This document shows positions 49,897-62,251 of a stretch of 64,000 nucleotides of DNA, piece by piece; position 1 is the stretch's first letter, and each line of letters begins with the position of its first letter. Under the pieces are notes generated by a model that ran no database searches, was not told where the DNA came from, and saw nothing but the letters and a program-made list of their open reading frames with translations. Both the position numbers and the translations under genes were made by a program. The stretch comes from Papaver somniferum (Eukaryota > Streptophyta > Magnoliopsida > Ranunculales > Papaveraceae), in NCBI RefSeq assembly GCF_003573695.1, contig NC_039361.1, positions 93,682,643 to 93,746,642 of the forward strand, in the 5' to 3' direction.

Positions 49897-52800
49897 GCCA
49901 GGGGATTCGTTAAAGCCAACTGAAAGTAACTTAATTCTTGTTACTACAAAATTCCCTACAATAATGAAGATTGTCTTTGGATGTTTCCCAAAAACCCTAA
50001 AAACACTAAAGAGCCCTGAAAGAGCTCTGAGAAACTCAAAAAAGTTCAGGAAGACTCCAAAAAGCTTTGTAAAGCTTAAATTTAACAATACTATGTAGCA
50101 CTGGGATCAACAAGCTAGGAGATTCGATAAAGAATGATAATAAAAAATCCCTCAAATAGTGAAGATCAACTTTGAATGTTCTCTAAAAAGCGTTGAAGAC
50201 TCTAAAAAACCCTGTAAACTCTAAAAAGCCCTAAAATATCTAAAGAGCTCCGAAAAACTCTAAAAAGCTCTGAAAAAGCTTTAAGTTAATTATATTTGTT
50301 AGCACTAGTATCTACTAGCCAGGGATTCGTTAAAGCCAACTGAAAGTAATTTAATTATTTATAATGAATGATACTAACAATTCCCTACAATAATGAAGAT
50401 TATCTTTGGATGTTTCCTAAAAACCCTAAAAACACTAAAGAGCCCTGAAAGAGCTCTGAGAAACTCTAAAAAGCATAGGAAGACTCCAAAAAGCTTTGAA
50501 AAACTTAAATTTAATAATACTCCGTAGCACTGGGATCTACAAACTAGGAGATTTGTTAAATAATGATAATAAAAAATCCCTACAATAGTGAAGATCAACT
50601 TTGAATGTTCTCTAAAAAGTCTTTAAACCTCTAGAAAACCCTGAAAACTCTAAAAAGCCCTAAAATACCTAAAGAGCTCTGAAAAATCTAAAGGGCTCTG
50701 AAAAACTCTAAAAAGCTCTGAAAAAGCTTTAAGTTAATTATATTTCGTAGCATTAGTATTTACTAGCCATGGGATGCGTTAAAGCAAACTGAAGGTAACT
50801 TAATTCTTTATAATGAATGATACTAACAAAATTCGCTAAAATAATGAAAATTATGTTTGGATGTTTCCTCAAAACCCTAAGAATACTAAAGAGCTTTGAA
50901 ATAGCTCTGGGAAACTCTAAAAAGCTCAGGAAGACTCCAATAAGCTTTGAAAAGCTTAAATTTAATAACACTCCGTAGCACTGGGATCTACAAGCTAGGA
51001 GATTCGATAAATAATGATAATAACAAATCCCTACAATAGTGAAGATCAACTTTGAATGTTCTCTAAAAAGCCTTGAAAAATCTAAAAACCCCTGAAAACT
51101 CTAAAAACCCCTGAAAACTCTAAAAAGCCCGAAAATATCTAAAGAGCTCTGAAAAACTCTAAAAAGTTCCAAAAAAGCTTTAAGTTAATTATATTTCGTA
51201 GCACTAGTGTTTACTAGCCATGGGATGCGTTAAAGCCAACTGAAAGTAACTTAATTCTTTATTATGAATGATACTAACAAAATTCCCTACAATAATGAAG
51301 ATTATCTATGGATGTTTCCTAAAAACCTAAAAACACTAAAGAGCCCTGAAAGAGCTCCAGGAAACTCTAAAAAGCTCAGGAAGACTCCAAAAAGTTTTGA
51401 AAGACTTAAATTTAATAATACTCTGCAGCACTGGGATCTACAAGCTAGGAGAATCGATAAAGAATGAAAATAACAAATCCCTACAATAGTGAAGATCAAC
51501 TTTGAATGTTCTCTAAAAAGCCTCGAAAACTCTAAAAACCCCTGAAAACTCTAAAAAGCCCTAAAATATCTAAAGAGCTCTGAAAAATCTAAAGAGCTCT
51601 GAAAAACTCTAAAAAGCTCTTAAAAAGCTTTAAGTCAATTATATTTCATATCACTAGTATTTACTAGCCATGGGATGCGTTAAAGCCAACTGAAAGTAAC
51701 TTAATTCTTTATTATGAATGATACTAACAAAATTCCCTACAATAATGAAGATTATCTTTGGATGTTTCCTAAAAACCTAAAAACACTAAAGAGCCCCGAA
51801 AGAACTCTGAGAAACTCTAAAAAGCTCAGGAAGACTCCATTAATCTTTGAAAAGCTTAAATTTAATAATACTCAGTAGCACTGGGATCTACAAGCTAGGA
51901 GATACGTTAAAGAATGATAGTAACAAATCCCTACAATAGTGAAGATCAACTTTGCAAGCTAGGAGATTCGTTAAAGAATGATAATAACAAATCCCTACAA
52001 TAGTGAAGATCAACTTTGAATGTTCTCTTAAAAGCCTTAAAAACTCTAAAAAAACCCTAAAAACTCTAAAAAGCCCTAAAATATCTAAAGAGCTCTGAAA
52101 AACTCTAAAAATCTCTGTAAAAGCTTTAAGTTAATTATATTTCGATAGCACTAGTATCCACTAGCCAGGGGATTCAATAAAGCCAACTGAAAGTAACTTA
52201 ATTCTTTATAATGAATGATACTAACAAAATTCCCTACAATAATGAAGATTATCTTTGGATGTTTCCTAAAAACCCTAAAAACATTAAAGAGCCCTGAAAG
52301 AGCTCTGAGAAACTCTAAAAAGCTCAGGAAGACTCCAAAAAGCTTTGAAAAGCTTAAATTTAATAATACTCGGTGGCACTGGGATCTACAAGCTAGGAGA
52401 TTCGATAAGAATGATAATAACAAATCCTTCCAAAAGTTAAGATCAACTTTGAATGTTCTCTAAAAAGCTCAGGAAGACTTCAATAAGCTTTGAAAAGCTT
52501 AAATTTAATAATACTCCGTAGCACTAGGATCTACAAGCTAGATAGTGAAGATCAACTTTACAAGCTAGGAGATTCGTTAGAGAATGATAATAACAAATCC
52601 CTATAATAGTGAAGATCAACTTTGAATGTTCTCTAAAAAGCCTTGAAAACTCTAAAAAACCTTAAAAACTCTAAAAAGCCCTAAAATATATGAAAAATCT
52701 AAAGAGTTCTAAAAAACCCTAAAATGCTTTGAAAAAGATTTAAGTTAATTATATTTCGTAGCAATAGTATCTACTAGCCAGGGGATTCGTTAAAGCCAAC

Positions 52801-55800
52801 TGAAAGTAACTTAATTCTTTATAATTAATGATACTAACAAAATTTCCTACAATAACGAAGATTATCTTTGGATGATTCCTAAAAACCCTAATAACACAAA
52901 AGAGCCCTGAAAGAGATCTGAGAAACTCTAAAAAGCTTAGGAAGACTCCAAAAAGTTTTGAAAAGCTTAAATTTAATAATACTCTGTAGCACTAGGATCT
53001 ACAAGCTAGGAGATTCGTTAAACAATGATAATAACAAATCCCTACAATAGTGAAGCTCAACTTTGAATGTTCTCTAAATGCCTTGAAAACTCTAAAAGAC
53101 CCTGAAAACTCTAAAAAGCCCTAAAATATCTAAAGAGCTCTGAAAAATCTAAACAGTCTGAAAAAGCTTTAAGTTAATTATATTTCGTAGCACTAGTATC
53201 CACTAGCCAGGTGATTCGTTAAAGCCAACTGAAAGTAACTTAATTCTTTATAATGAATGATACTAATAAAATTCCCTACAATAATGAAGATTATCTTTCG
53301 ATGTTTCCCAAAAACCCTAAAAACACTAAAGATCCCTGAGAAACTCAAAAAAACTCAAGAAGACTCCAAAACGCTTAGAAAAGCTAAAATTTAATAATAC
53401 TCGGTGGCACTGGGATCTACAAGCTAGGAGATTCTATAAGAATGATAATAACAAATCCTTCCAAAAGTGAAGATCAACTTTGAATGTTCTCTAAAAAGCG
53501 TTGAAAACTCTAAAAACCCTGAAAACTCTAAAAAGCCCTAAAATAACTAAAGAGCTCTGAAAAATCTAAAGAGCTCTGAAAAACTCTAAAAAGCTCTGAA
53601 AAAGCTTTAAGTTAATTATATTTCGTAGCACTAGTATCTACTAGCCACGAGATTCGTTAAAGCCAACTGAAAGTAACTTAATTCTTTATAATGAATGATA
53701 CTAACAAAATTACCTACAATAATGAAGATTATCTTTGGATGTTTCCTAAAAACCTAAAAACACTAAAGAGCCCTGAAAGAGCTCTGAGAAACTCGAAAAA
53801 GCTCAGGAAGACTTCAATAAGCTTTGAAAAGCTTAAATTTAATAATACTCCGTAGCACTGTGATCTACAAGCTAGAAGATTTGTCAAAGAATGATAATAA
53901 CAAATCCCAACAATAGTGAAGATCAACTTTACAAGCTAGGAGATTCGGTAAAGAATGATAATAACAAATCCCTACAATAGTGAAGATCAACTTTGAACGT
54001 TCTCTAAAAAGCCTTGAAAACTCTAAAAAACCTTAAAAACTCTAAAGAGCCCTAAAATATCTGAAAAATCTAAAGAGTTCTGAAAAACTTTAAAATGCTT
54101 TGAAAAAGATTTAAGTTAATTATATTTCGTAGCAATAGTATCTACTAGCCAGGCGATTCGTCAAAGCCAACTGAAAGTAACTTAATTCTTTATAATAAAT
54201 GATACTAACAAAATTTCCTACAATAACGAAGATTATCTTTGGACGATTCTTAAAAACCCTAAAAACACAAAAGAGCCCTGAAAGAGATCTGAGAAACTCT
54301 AAAAAGCTCAAGAAGACTCCAAAAAGCTTTGAAAAGCTTAAATTTAATAATACTCCGTAGCACTGGGATCTACAAGCTAGGAGATTCGTTAAACAATGAT
54401 AATAACTAATTCCTACAATAGTGAAGCTCAACTTTGAATGTTCTCTAAAATTCCTTGAAAACTCTAAAAGACCCTGAAAACTCTAAAAAGCCCTAAAATA
54501 TCTAAAGAGCTCTGAAAAATCTAAAGAGTCTGACAAATCTTTAAGTTAATTATATTTCGTAGCACTAGTATCCACTAGCCAGGGGATTCTTTAAAGCCAA
54601 CTGAAAGTAACTTAATTTTTTATAATGAATGATACTAATAAAATTCCCTACAATAATGAAGATTATCTTTCGATGTTTCCCAAAAACCCTAAAAACACTA
54701 AAGATCCCTGAGAAACTCAAAAAAACTCAAGAAGACTCCAAAAATCTTTGAAAAGCTAAAATTTAATAATACTCCGTAGCACTGGGATCTACAAGCTAGG
54801 AGATTCGATAAAGAATGATAATAACAAATCCCTCAAATAGTGAAAATCAACTTTGAATGTTCTCTAAAAAGCGTTGATGACTCTAAAAAACCCTGTAAAC
54901 TCTAAAAATCCCTAAAATATTTAAAGAGCTCTGAAAAACTCTAAAAAGCTCCGAAAAAGTTTTAAGTTAATTCTATTTCGTAGCACTAGTATCTACTAGC
55001 CAGGGGATTCGTTAAAGCCAACTGAAAGTAACTTAATTCTTTATAATGAATGATACTAACAATTCCCTACAATAATGAAGATTATGTTTGGATGTTTCCT
55101 AAAAACCCTAAAAATACTAAAGAGCCCTGAAAGAGCTCTGAGAAACTCAAAAAAACTCAAGAAGACTCCAAAAATCTTTTAAGACCTTAAATTTAATAAT
55201 ACTCGGTAACACTGGGATCTACAAGCTAGGAGATTCGATAAAGAAAGAATGATAATAACAAATCCCTCAAATAGTGAAGATCAACTTCGAATGTTCTCTA
55301 AAAAGCGTTGAAAACTCTAAAAATCCCCGAAAACTCTAAAAATCCCTAAAATATCTAAAGAGCTCTGAAAAATCTAAAGAGCTTTGAAAAACTCTAAAAA
55401 GATCTGAAAAAGCTTTAAGTTAATTATATTTCATAGCACTAGTATCTACTATCCAGGGGATTCGTTAAAGCCAACTTAAAGTAACTTAATTCTTTATAAT
55501 GAATGATACTAACAAAATTCCCTACAATAATGAGGATTATCTTCTGATGTTTCCTAAAACCCTAAAAACACAAAAGAGCCCTGAAAGAGCTCTAAGAAAC
55601 TCTAAAAATCTCAGGAAGACTCCAATAAGCTTTGAAAAGCTTAAATTTAATAATACTCAGTAGCACTGGGATCTACAATCTAGGAGATACGTTAAAGAAT
55701 GATAATAACAAATCCCTACAATAGTGAAGATCAACTTTACAAGCTAGGAGATTCATTAAAGAATGATAATAACAAATCCCTACAATAGTGAAGATCAACT

Positions 55801-56378
55801 TTGAATGTTCTCTGAAAAGCCTTAAAAACTCTAAAAAACCCTAAACACTCTAAAAATCCCTAAAATATCTAAAGAGCTCTGAAAAAGCTTTAAGTTAATT
55901 ATATTTCATAGCACTAGTATCTACTAGCCAGGGGATTCGTTAAAGCCAACTGAAAGGAACTTAATTCTTTATAATGAATGATACTAACAAAATTCCCTAC
56001 AATAATGAAGATTATGTTTGGATGTTTCCTAAAAACTCTAAAAACACTAAAGAGCCTTAAAAGAGCTCTGAGAAACTCTAGAAAGCTCAGGAAGACTCCA
56101 AAAAGCTTTGACAAGCTTAAATTTAATCATACTCCGTAGCACTGGGATCTAAAAGCTAGGAGATTCGATAAAGAATGATGATAACAAATCCATCCAATAG
56201 TGATGATCAACTTTGAATGTTCTCTAAAAATCGTTGAAAACTCTAAGAACCCTGAAAACTCTAAAAAGCCCTCAAATATCTAAAGAGCTCTGAAAAACTC
56301 TAAAAAGCTCTGAAAAACCTTTAAGTTAATTATATTTCGTAGCACTAGTATCTACTATCCAGGGGATTTGTAAAAGCC

Positions 56379-56452
56379 TCCCTATTTGTAATTCTTGTAA
56401 TTACGTTTTTTTGCTTTAATAAACCATTTTGACCTAGCAAAAAAAAAAAAAA
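56379..56452 (+). mobile_element. LINE 3' tail in satellite, copy 7
   Basis: Counterpart of copy 6 in the 6.59-kb duplication (6,554 bp apart). The A-run is longer and the right flank reads 'tccagggg' instead of 'gccagggg'. Confidence 0.9.
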
Positions 56453-59400
56453 TCCAGGGGATTCGTTAAAGCCAACTGAAAGTAACTTAATTCTTTATAA
56501 TGAATGATACTAACAAAATTCCATACAATAATGAAGATTATGTTTGGATGTTTCCTAAAAACTCTAAAAACACTAAAGAGCCCTAAAAGATCTCTGAGAA
56601 ACTCTAGAAATCTCAGGAAGACTCCAAAAAGCTTTTACAAGCTTAAATTTAATAATACTCCGTAGCACTGGGATCTAAAATCTAGGAGATTCGATAAAGA
56701 ATGATGATAACAAATCCCTACAATAGTGAAGATCAACTTTGAATGTTCTCTAAAAATCCATGAAAACTCTAAAAAACCCTGAAAACTCTAAAAAGCCCTA
56801 AAATATCTAAAGAGCTCTGAAAAATCTAAAGAGCTCTGAAAAACTCTAAAAAGCTCTGAAAAAGCTTTAAGTTAATTATATTTCGTAGCACTAGTATCTA
56901 CTAGCCAGGGGATTCGTTAAAGCCAACTGAAAGTAACTTAATTATTTATAATGAATGATACTAACAATTCCATACAATAATGAAGATTATCTTAGGATGT
57001 TTCCTAAAACCCCTAAAAACACTAAAGAGCCCTGAAAGAGCTCTGAGAAACTCCAAAAAGCATAGGAAGACTCCAAAAAGCTTTGAAAAACTTAAATTTA
57101 ATAATACTCCGTAGCACTGGGATCTACAAGCTAGGAGATTCGATAAAGAATGATAATAACAAATCCCTACAATAGTGAAGATCAACTTTGAATGTTCTCT
57201 AAAATGCCTTGAAAACTCTAAAAGACCCTGAAAACTCTAAAAAGCCCTAAAATATCTAAAGAGCTCAGAAAAATCTAAAGAGTTTGAAAAAGCTTTAAGT
57301 TAATTATATTTCGTAGCACTAGTATCTTATAGCGAGGGGATTCGTTAAAGCCAACTGAAAGTAACTTAATTCTTTATAAAGAATGATACTAACAAAATAC
57401 CCTACAATAATTAAGATTATGTTTGGACGTTTCCTAAAACCCTAAAAACACTAAAGAGCCCTGAAAGAGCTATGGGAAACTCTAAAAAGCTCAGGAAGAC
57501 TCCAAAAAGCTTAAATTCAATAATACTCCGTAGAATTGGGATTTATAAGCATGGAGATTCGATAAACAAAGATAATAACAAATCACTACAATAGTGAAGA
57601 TCAACTTTGAATGTTCTCTAAAAATCCTTCAAAACTCTAAAAAACTCTGAAAACTGTAAAAAGCCCTAAAATATTTAAAAAGCTCTGAAAAATGTAAAGA
57701 GCTATGAAAAACTCTAAAAAGCTCCAAAAAAGCTTTAAGTTAATTATATTTCGTAGCACCAGTATTTACTAGCCATGGGATGCGTTAAAGCCAACTTAAA
57801 GTAACTTAATTCTTTATAATTAATGATACTTACAAAACTCCCTACAATAATGAAGATTATCTTTTGATGTTTCCTAAAAACCTAAAAACACTAAAGAGCC
57901 CTTAAAGAGCTCTGAGAAACTCTAAAAACCTCAGGAAGACTCCAATAAGCTTTGAAAAGCTTAAATTTAATAATACTCCGTAGCACTAGTATCTACTAGC
58001 CATGGGATTCGTTAAAGCCAACTGAAAGTAACTTAATTCTTTATAATAAATGATACTAACAATTCCCTACAATATAGAAGATTATCTTTGGATGTTTCCT
58101 AAAAACCCTAAAAACACTAAAGAGCCCTGAAAGAGCTCTGAGAAATACTAAAAAGCATAGGAAGACTCCAAAAAGCTTTGAAAAACTTAAATTTAATAAT
58201 ACTCCGTAGCACTGGGAGCTACAAGCTAGGAGATTCGATAAAGAATGATAATAACAAATCCCTCCAATTGTGAAGATCAACATTGTATGTTCTCTAAAAA
58301 GCGTTGAAAACTCTAAAAAACCCTGAAAACTCTAAAAAGCCCTAAAATATCTAAAGAGCTCAGAAAAATCTAAAGAGCTCTGAAAAACTCTAAAAAGCTC
58401 TGAAAACGCTTTAAGATAATTATATTTCGTAGCACTAGTATCTACTAGCCAGGGGATTCGTTAAAGCCAACTTAAAGTAACTTAATTCTTTATAATGAAT
58501 TATACTAACAAAATTCCCTTCAACAATGAAGATTATCTTTGGATGTTTCCTAAAAACCTAAAAACACGAAAGAGCCCTGAAAGAGCTCTGAGAAACTCTA
58601 AAAATCTCAGGAAGACTCCAATAAGCTTTGAAAAGCTTAAATTTAATAATACTCCGTAGCACTGGGATCTACAAGCTAGGAGATTCATTAACGAATGATA
58701 ATAACAAATCCCTACAATAGTGAAGATCAACTTTACAAGCTAGGAGATTCTTTAAACAATGATAATAACAAATCCCTACAATAGTGAAGAACAACTTTGA
58801 ATGTTCTCTTAAAAGCCTCGAAAACTCTAAAAAACCCTAAAAACTCTAAAAAGCCCTAAAATATCTAAAGAACTCTGAAAAATCTAAAAATTTCTGAACA
58901 ACTCTAAAAAGCTCTGAAAAAGCTTTAAGTTAATTATATTTCGCAGCACTAGTATCTACTAGCCAGGGGATTCGTTAAAGCCAACTGAAAGTAACTTAAT
59001 TCTTTTTAAAGAATGATACTAACAAAATACCCTACAATAATGAAGATTATGTTTGGACGTTTCCTAAAAACCCTAAAAACCCTAAAGATCCCTGAAAGAG
59101 CTACGGGAAACTCTAAAAAGGTCAGGAAAACTCCAAAAAGCTTAAATTCAATAATACTCCGTAGCACTGGGATTTACAAGCATGGAGATTCGATAAAGAA
59201 AGATAATAACAAATCACAACAATAGTGAAGATCAACTTTGAATGTTCTCTAAAAAGCCTTCAAAACTCTAAAAAACCCTGAAAACTGTAAAAAGCCCTAA
59301 AATATTTAAAGAGCTCTGAAAAATGTAAAGAGCTATGAAAAACTCTAAAAAGCTCCAAAAAAGCTTTAAGTTAATTATATTTCATAGCACTAGTATTTAC

Positions 59401-60732
59401 TAGCCATGGGATGTGTTAAAGCCAACTGAAAGTAACTTAGTTCTTTATAATGAATGATACTAACAAAACTCTCTACAATAATGAAGATTATCTTTAAATG
59501 TTTCCTAAAAACCTAAAAACACTAAAGAGCCCTGAAAGAGCTCTGAGAAACTCTTAAAACCTCAGGAAGACTCCAATAAGCTTTGAAAAGCTTAAATTTA
59601 ATAATACTCCGTAGCACTGGGATCTACAAGCTAGGAGATTCGATAAGAATAATAATAACAAATCCCTACAATAGTGAAGATCAACTTCGAATGTTCTCTG
59701 AAAAGCCTTGAAAACTCTAAAAACCCATGAAAACTTTAAAAAGTCTAAAATATCTAAAGAGCTCTGAAAAACTCTAAAAAGCTCTGAAAAAGCTTTAAGT
59801 TAATTATATTTCATAGCACTAGTATCTACTAGCCAGGGGATTCGTTAAAGCCAACTGAAAGTAACTTAATTCTTTATAATAAATGATACTAACAATTCCC
59901 TACAATATTGAAAAGCATAGAAAGACTCCAAAAGGCTTTGAAAAACTTAAATTTAATAATACTCCGTAGCACTGGGATCTACAAGCTAGGAGATTCATTA
60001 ACGAATGATAATAACAAATCCCTACAATAGTGAAGATCAATTTTACAAGCTAGGAGATTCGTTAAAGAATGATAAGAACAAATCCCTACAATAGTGAATT
60101 ACAACTTTGAATGTTCTCTAAAAAGCCTTGAAAATTCTAAAAAACCCTAAAAACTCTAAAAAGCCCTAAAATATCTAAAGAACTCTGAAAAATCTAAAAA
60201 TTTCTGAACAACTCTAAAAAGCTCTGAAAAAGCTTTAAGTTAATTATATTTATTAGCACTAGTATCTACTATCCAGGGGATTCGTTAAAGCCAACTGAAA
60301 GTAATTTAATTCCTTATAATTAATGATACTAACAAAATTCCCTACAACAATGAAGATTATGTTTAGATGATTCCTAAAAACCCTAAAAACACTAAAGAGC
60401 CCTGAAAGAGCTCTGAGAAACTCTAAAAAGCTCAGGAAGACTTTGAAAAGCTTAAATTTAATAATACTCCATAGCACTGGGATCTACAAGCTAAGAGATT
60501 CGGTAAAGAATGATAATAACAAATCCCTCCAATAGTGAAGATAAACTTTTAATGTTCTCCAATAAGCGTTGAAAATTCTAAAAACCCTGAAAACTCTAAA
60601 AAGCCCTAAAATGTCTAAAGAGCTCTGAAAAATCTAAAGAGCTCTGAAAAACTCTAAAAAGCTCTGAAAAAGCTTTAAGTTAATTATATTTCGTAGCACT
60701 AGTATCTACTAGCCAGGGGGTTTCTTGAAGCC

Positions 60733-60803
60733 TCTTATTTTGTAATTCTTGTAATTACGTTTTTTTGCTTTTGTAAACCATTTAGACCTAGCAAAAAAAA
60801 AAA
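60733..60803 (+). mobile_element. LINE 3' tail in satellite, copy 8
   Basis: The most diverged copy ('cctcttattttgtaattc', 'tttagacctagc'). The left flank 'agccagggggtttcttgaagcc' keeps 'agcc', where most copies have 'atcc'. Confidence 0.88.
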
Positions 60804-62175
60804 GCCAGGGGATTCGTTAAAGCCAACGGAAAGTAACTTAATTCTTTATAATGAATGATACTAACGAAATTCCCTACAATAATGAAGATTATCTTTGGAT
60901 GTTTCCCAAAAACCCTAAAAACACTAAAGATCCCTGAAAGAGCTCTGAGAAACTCAAAAAAGTTCAGGAAAACTCAAAAAAGCTTTGAAAAGCTTAAATT
61001 TAATAATACTCTGTAGCACTGGGATCTACAAGCTAGGAGATTCGATAAAAAATGATAATAACAAATCCCTCAAATAGTGAAAATCAACTTTGAATGTTCT
61101 CTAAAAAGTGTTGAAAACTCTAAAAAAACCCTGAAAATTCTAAAAAGCCCTAAAATATCTAAAGAGCTCTGAAAAATGTAAAGAGCTCTGAAAAACTCTA
61201 AAAAGCTCTGAAAAAGCATTAAGTTAATTATATTTCGTAGCACTAGTATTTACTAGACATGGGATTCGTTAAAGCCAACTGAAAGTAACTTATTCTTTAT
61301 AATGATTGATACTAACAAAATTCCATACAATAATGAAGATTATCTTTGGATGTTTCCTAAAAACCTAAAAACACTAAAGAGCCCTGAAAGAGCTCTGAGA
61401 AACTCTAAAAAGCTCAGGAAGACTCCAATAAGCTTTGAAAAAGCTTAAATTTAATAATACTCCGTAGCACTGGGATCTACAAGCTAGGAGATTCGATAAA
61501 TATTGATAATAAAAAAATCCCTCAAATGGTGAAAATCAACTTTGAATGTTCTCTAAAAAGCGTAGAAAATTCTAAAAAACCCTGAAAACTCTAAAAAGCT
61601 CTAAAATATCTAAAGAGCTCTGAAAAATCTAAAGAGCTCTGAAAAACTCTAAAAACATCCAAAAAAGCTTTAAGTTAATTATATTTCGTAGCACTAGAAT
61701 TTACTAGCCATGGGATGCGTTAAAGCCAAGTGAAAGTAACTTAATTCTTTATAATGAATGAACTAACAAAATTCCCTACAATAATGAAGATTATCTTTGG
61801 ATGTTTCCTGAATAACTAAAACCACTAAAGATCTCTGAAAGAGATCTGAGAAACTCTAAAAAGTTCAGGAAGACTCCAATAAGCTTTGAAAAGCTTAAAT
61901 TTAATAATACTCCGTAGCACTGGGATCTACAAGCTAGGATATTCCTTAAAGAATGATAATAACAAATCCCTCCAATAGTGAAGATCAACTTTGAATGTTC
62001 TCTAAAAATCGTTGAAAATTCTAAAAACCCTGAAAACTCTAAAAAGCTTTAAAATATCTAAAGAGCTCTGAAAAATCTAAAGAGCTCTGAAAAACTCTAA
62101 AAAGCTCTGAAAAATCTTTAAGTTAATTATATTTTGTAGCACTAGTATCTACTAGCCAGGGGATTTGTTAAAGCC

Positions 62176-62251
62176 TCCCATTTTTTAATTCTTGTAATTT
62201 TGTTTTTTTTTTTTGCTTTAATAAAACCATTTTGACTTAGCAAAAAAAAAA
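62176..62251 (+). mobile_element. LINE 3' tail in satellite, copy 9
   Basis: Same tail with an expanded T-run (15 T near 62203) and 'gacttagc' at the end. The left flank has 'agccaggggatttg'. Confidence 0.9.

Noticed and set aside
60820..60845. CENP-B-box-like motif 'attcgttaaagcc'
   Set aside because: It matches TTCGnnnnAnnC but lacks the CGGG end; a conserved plant CENP-B box role is not established.
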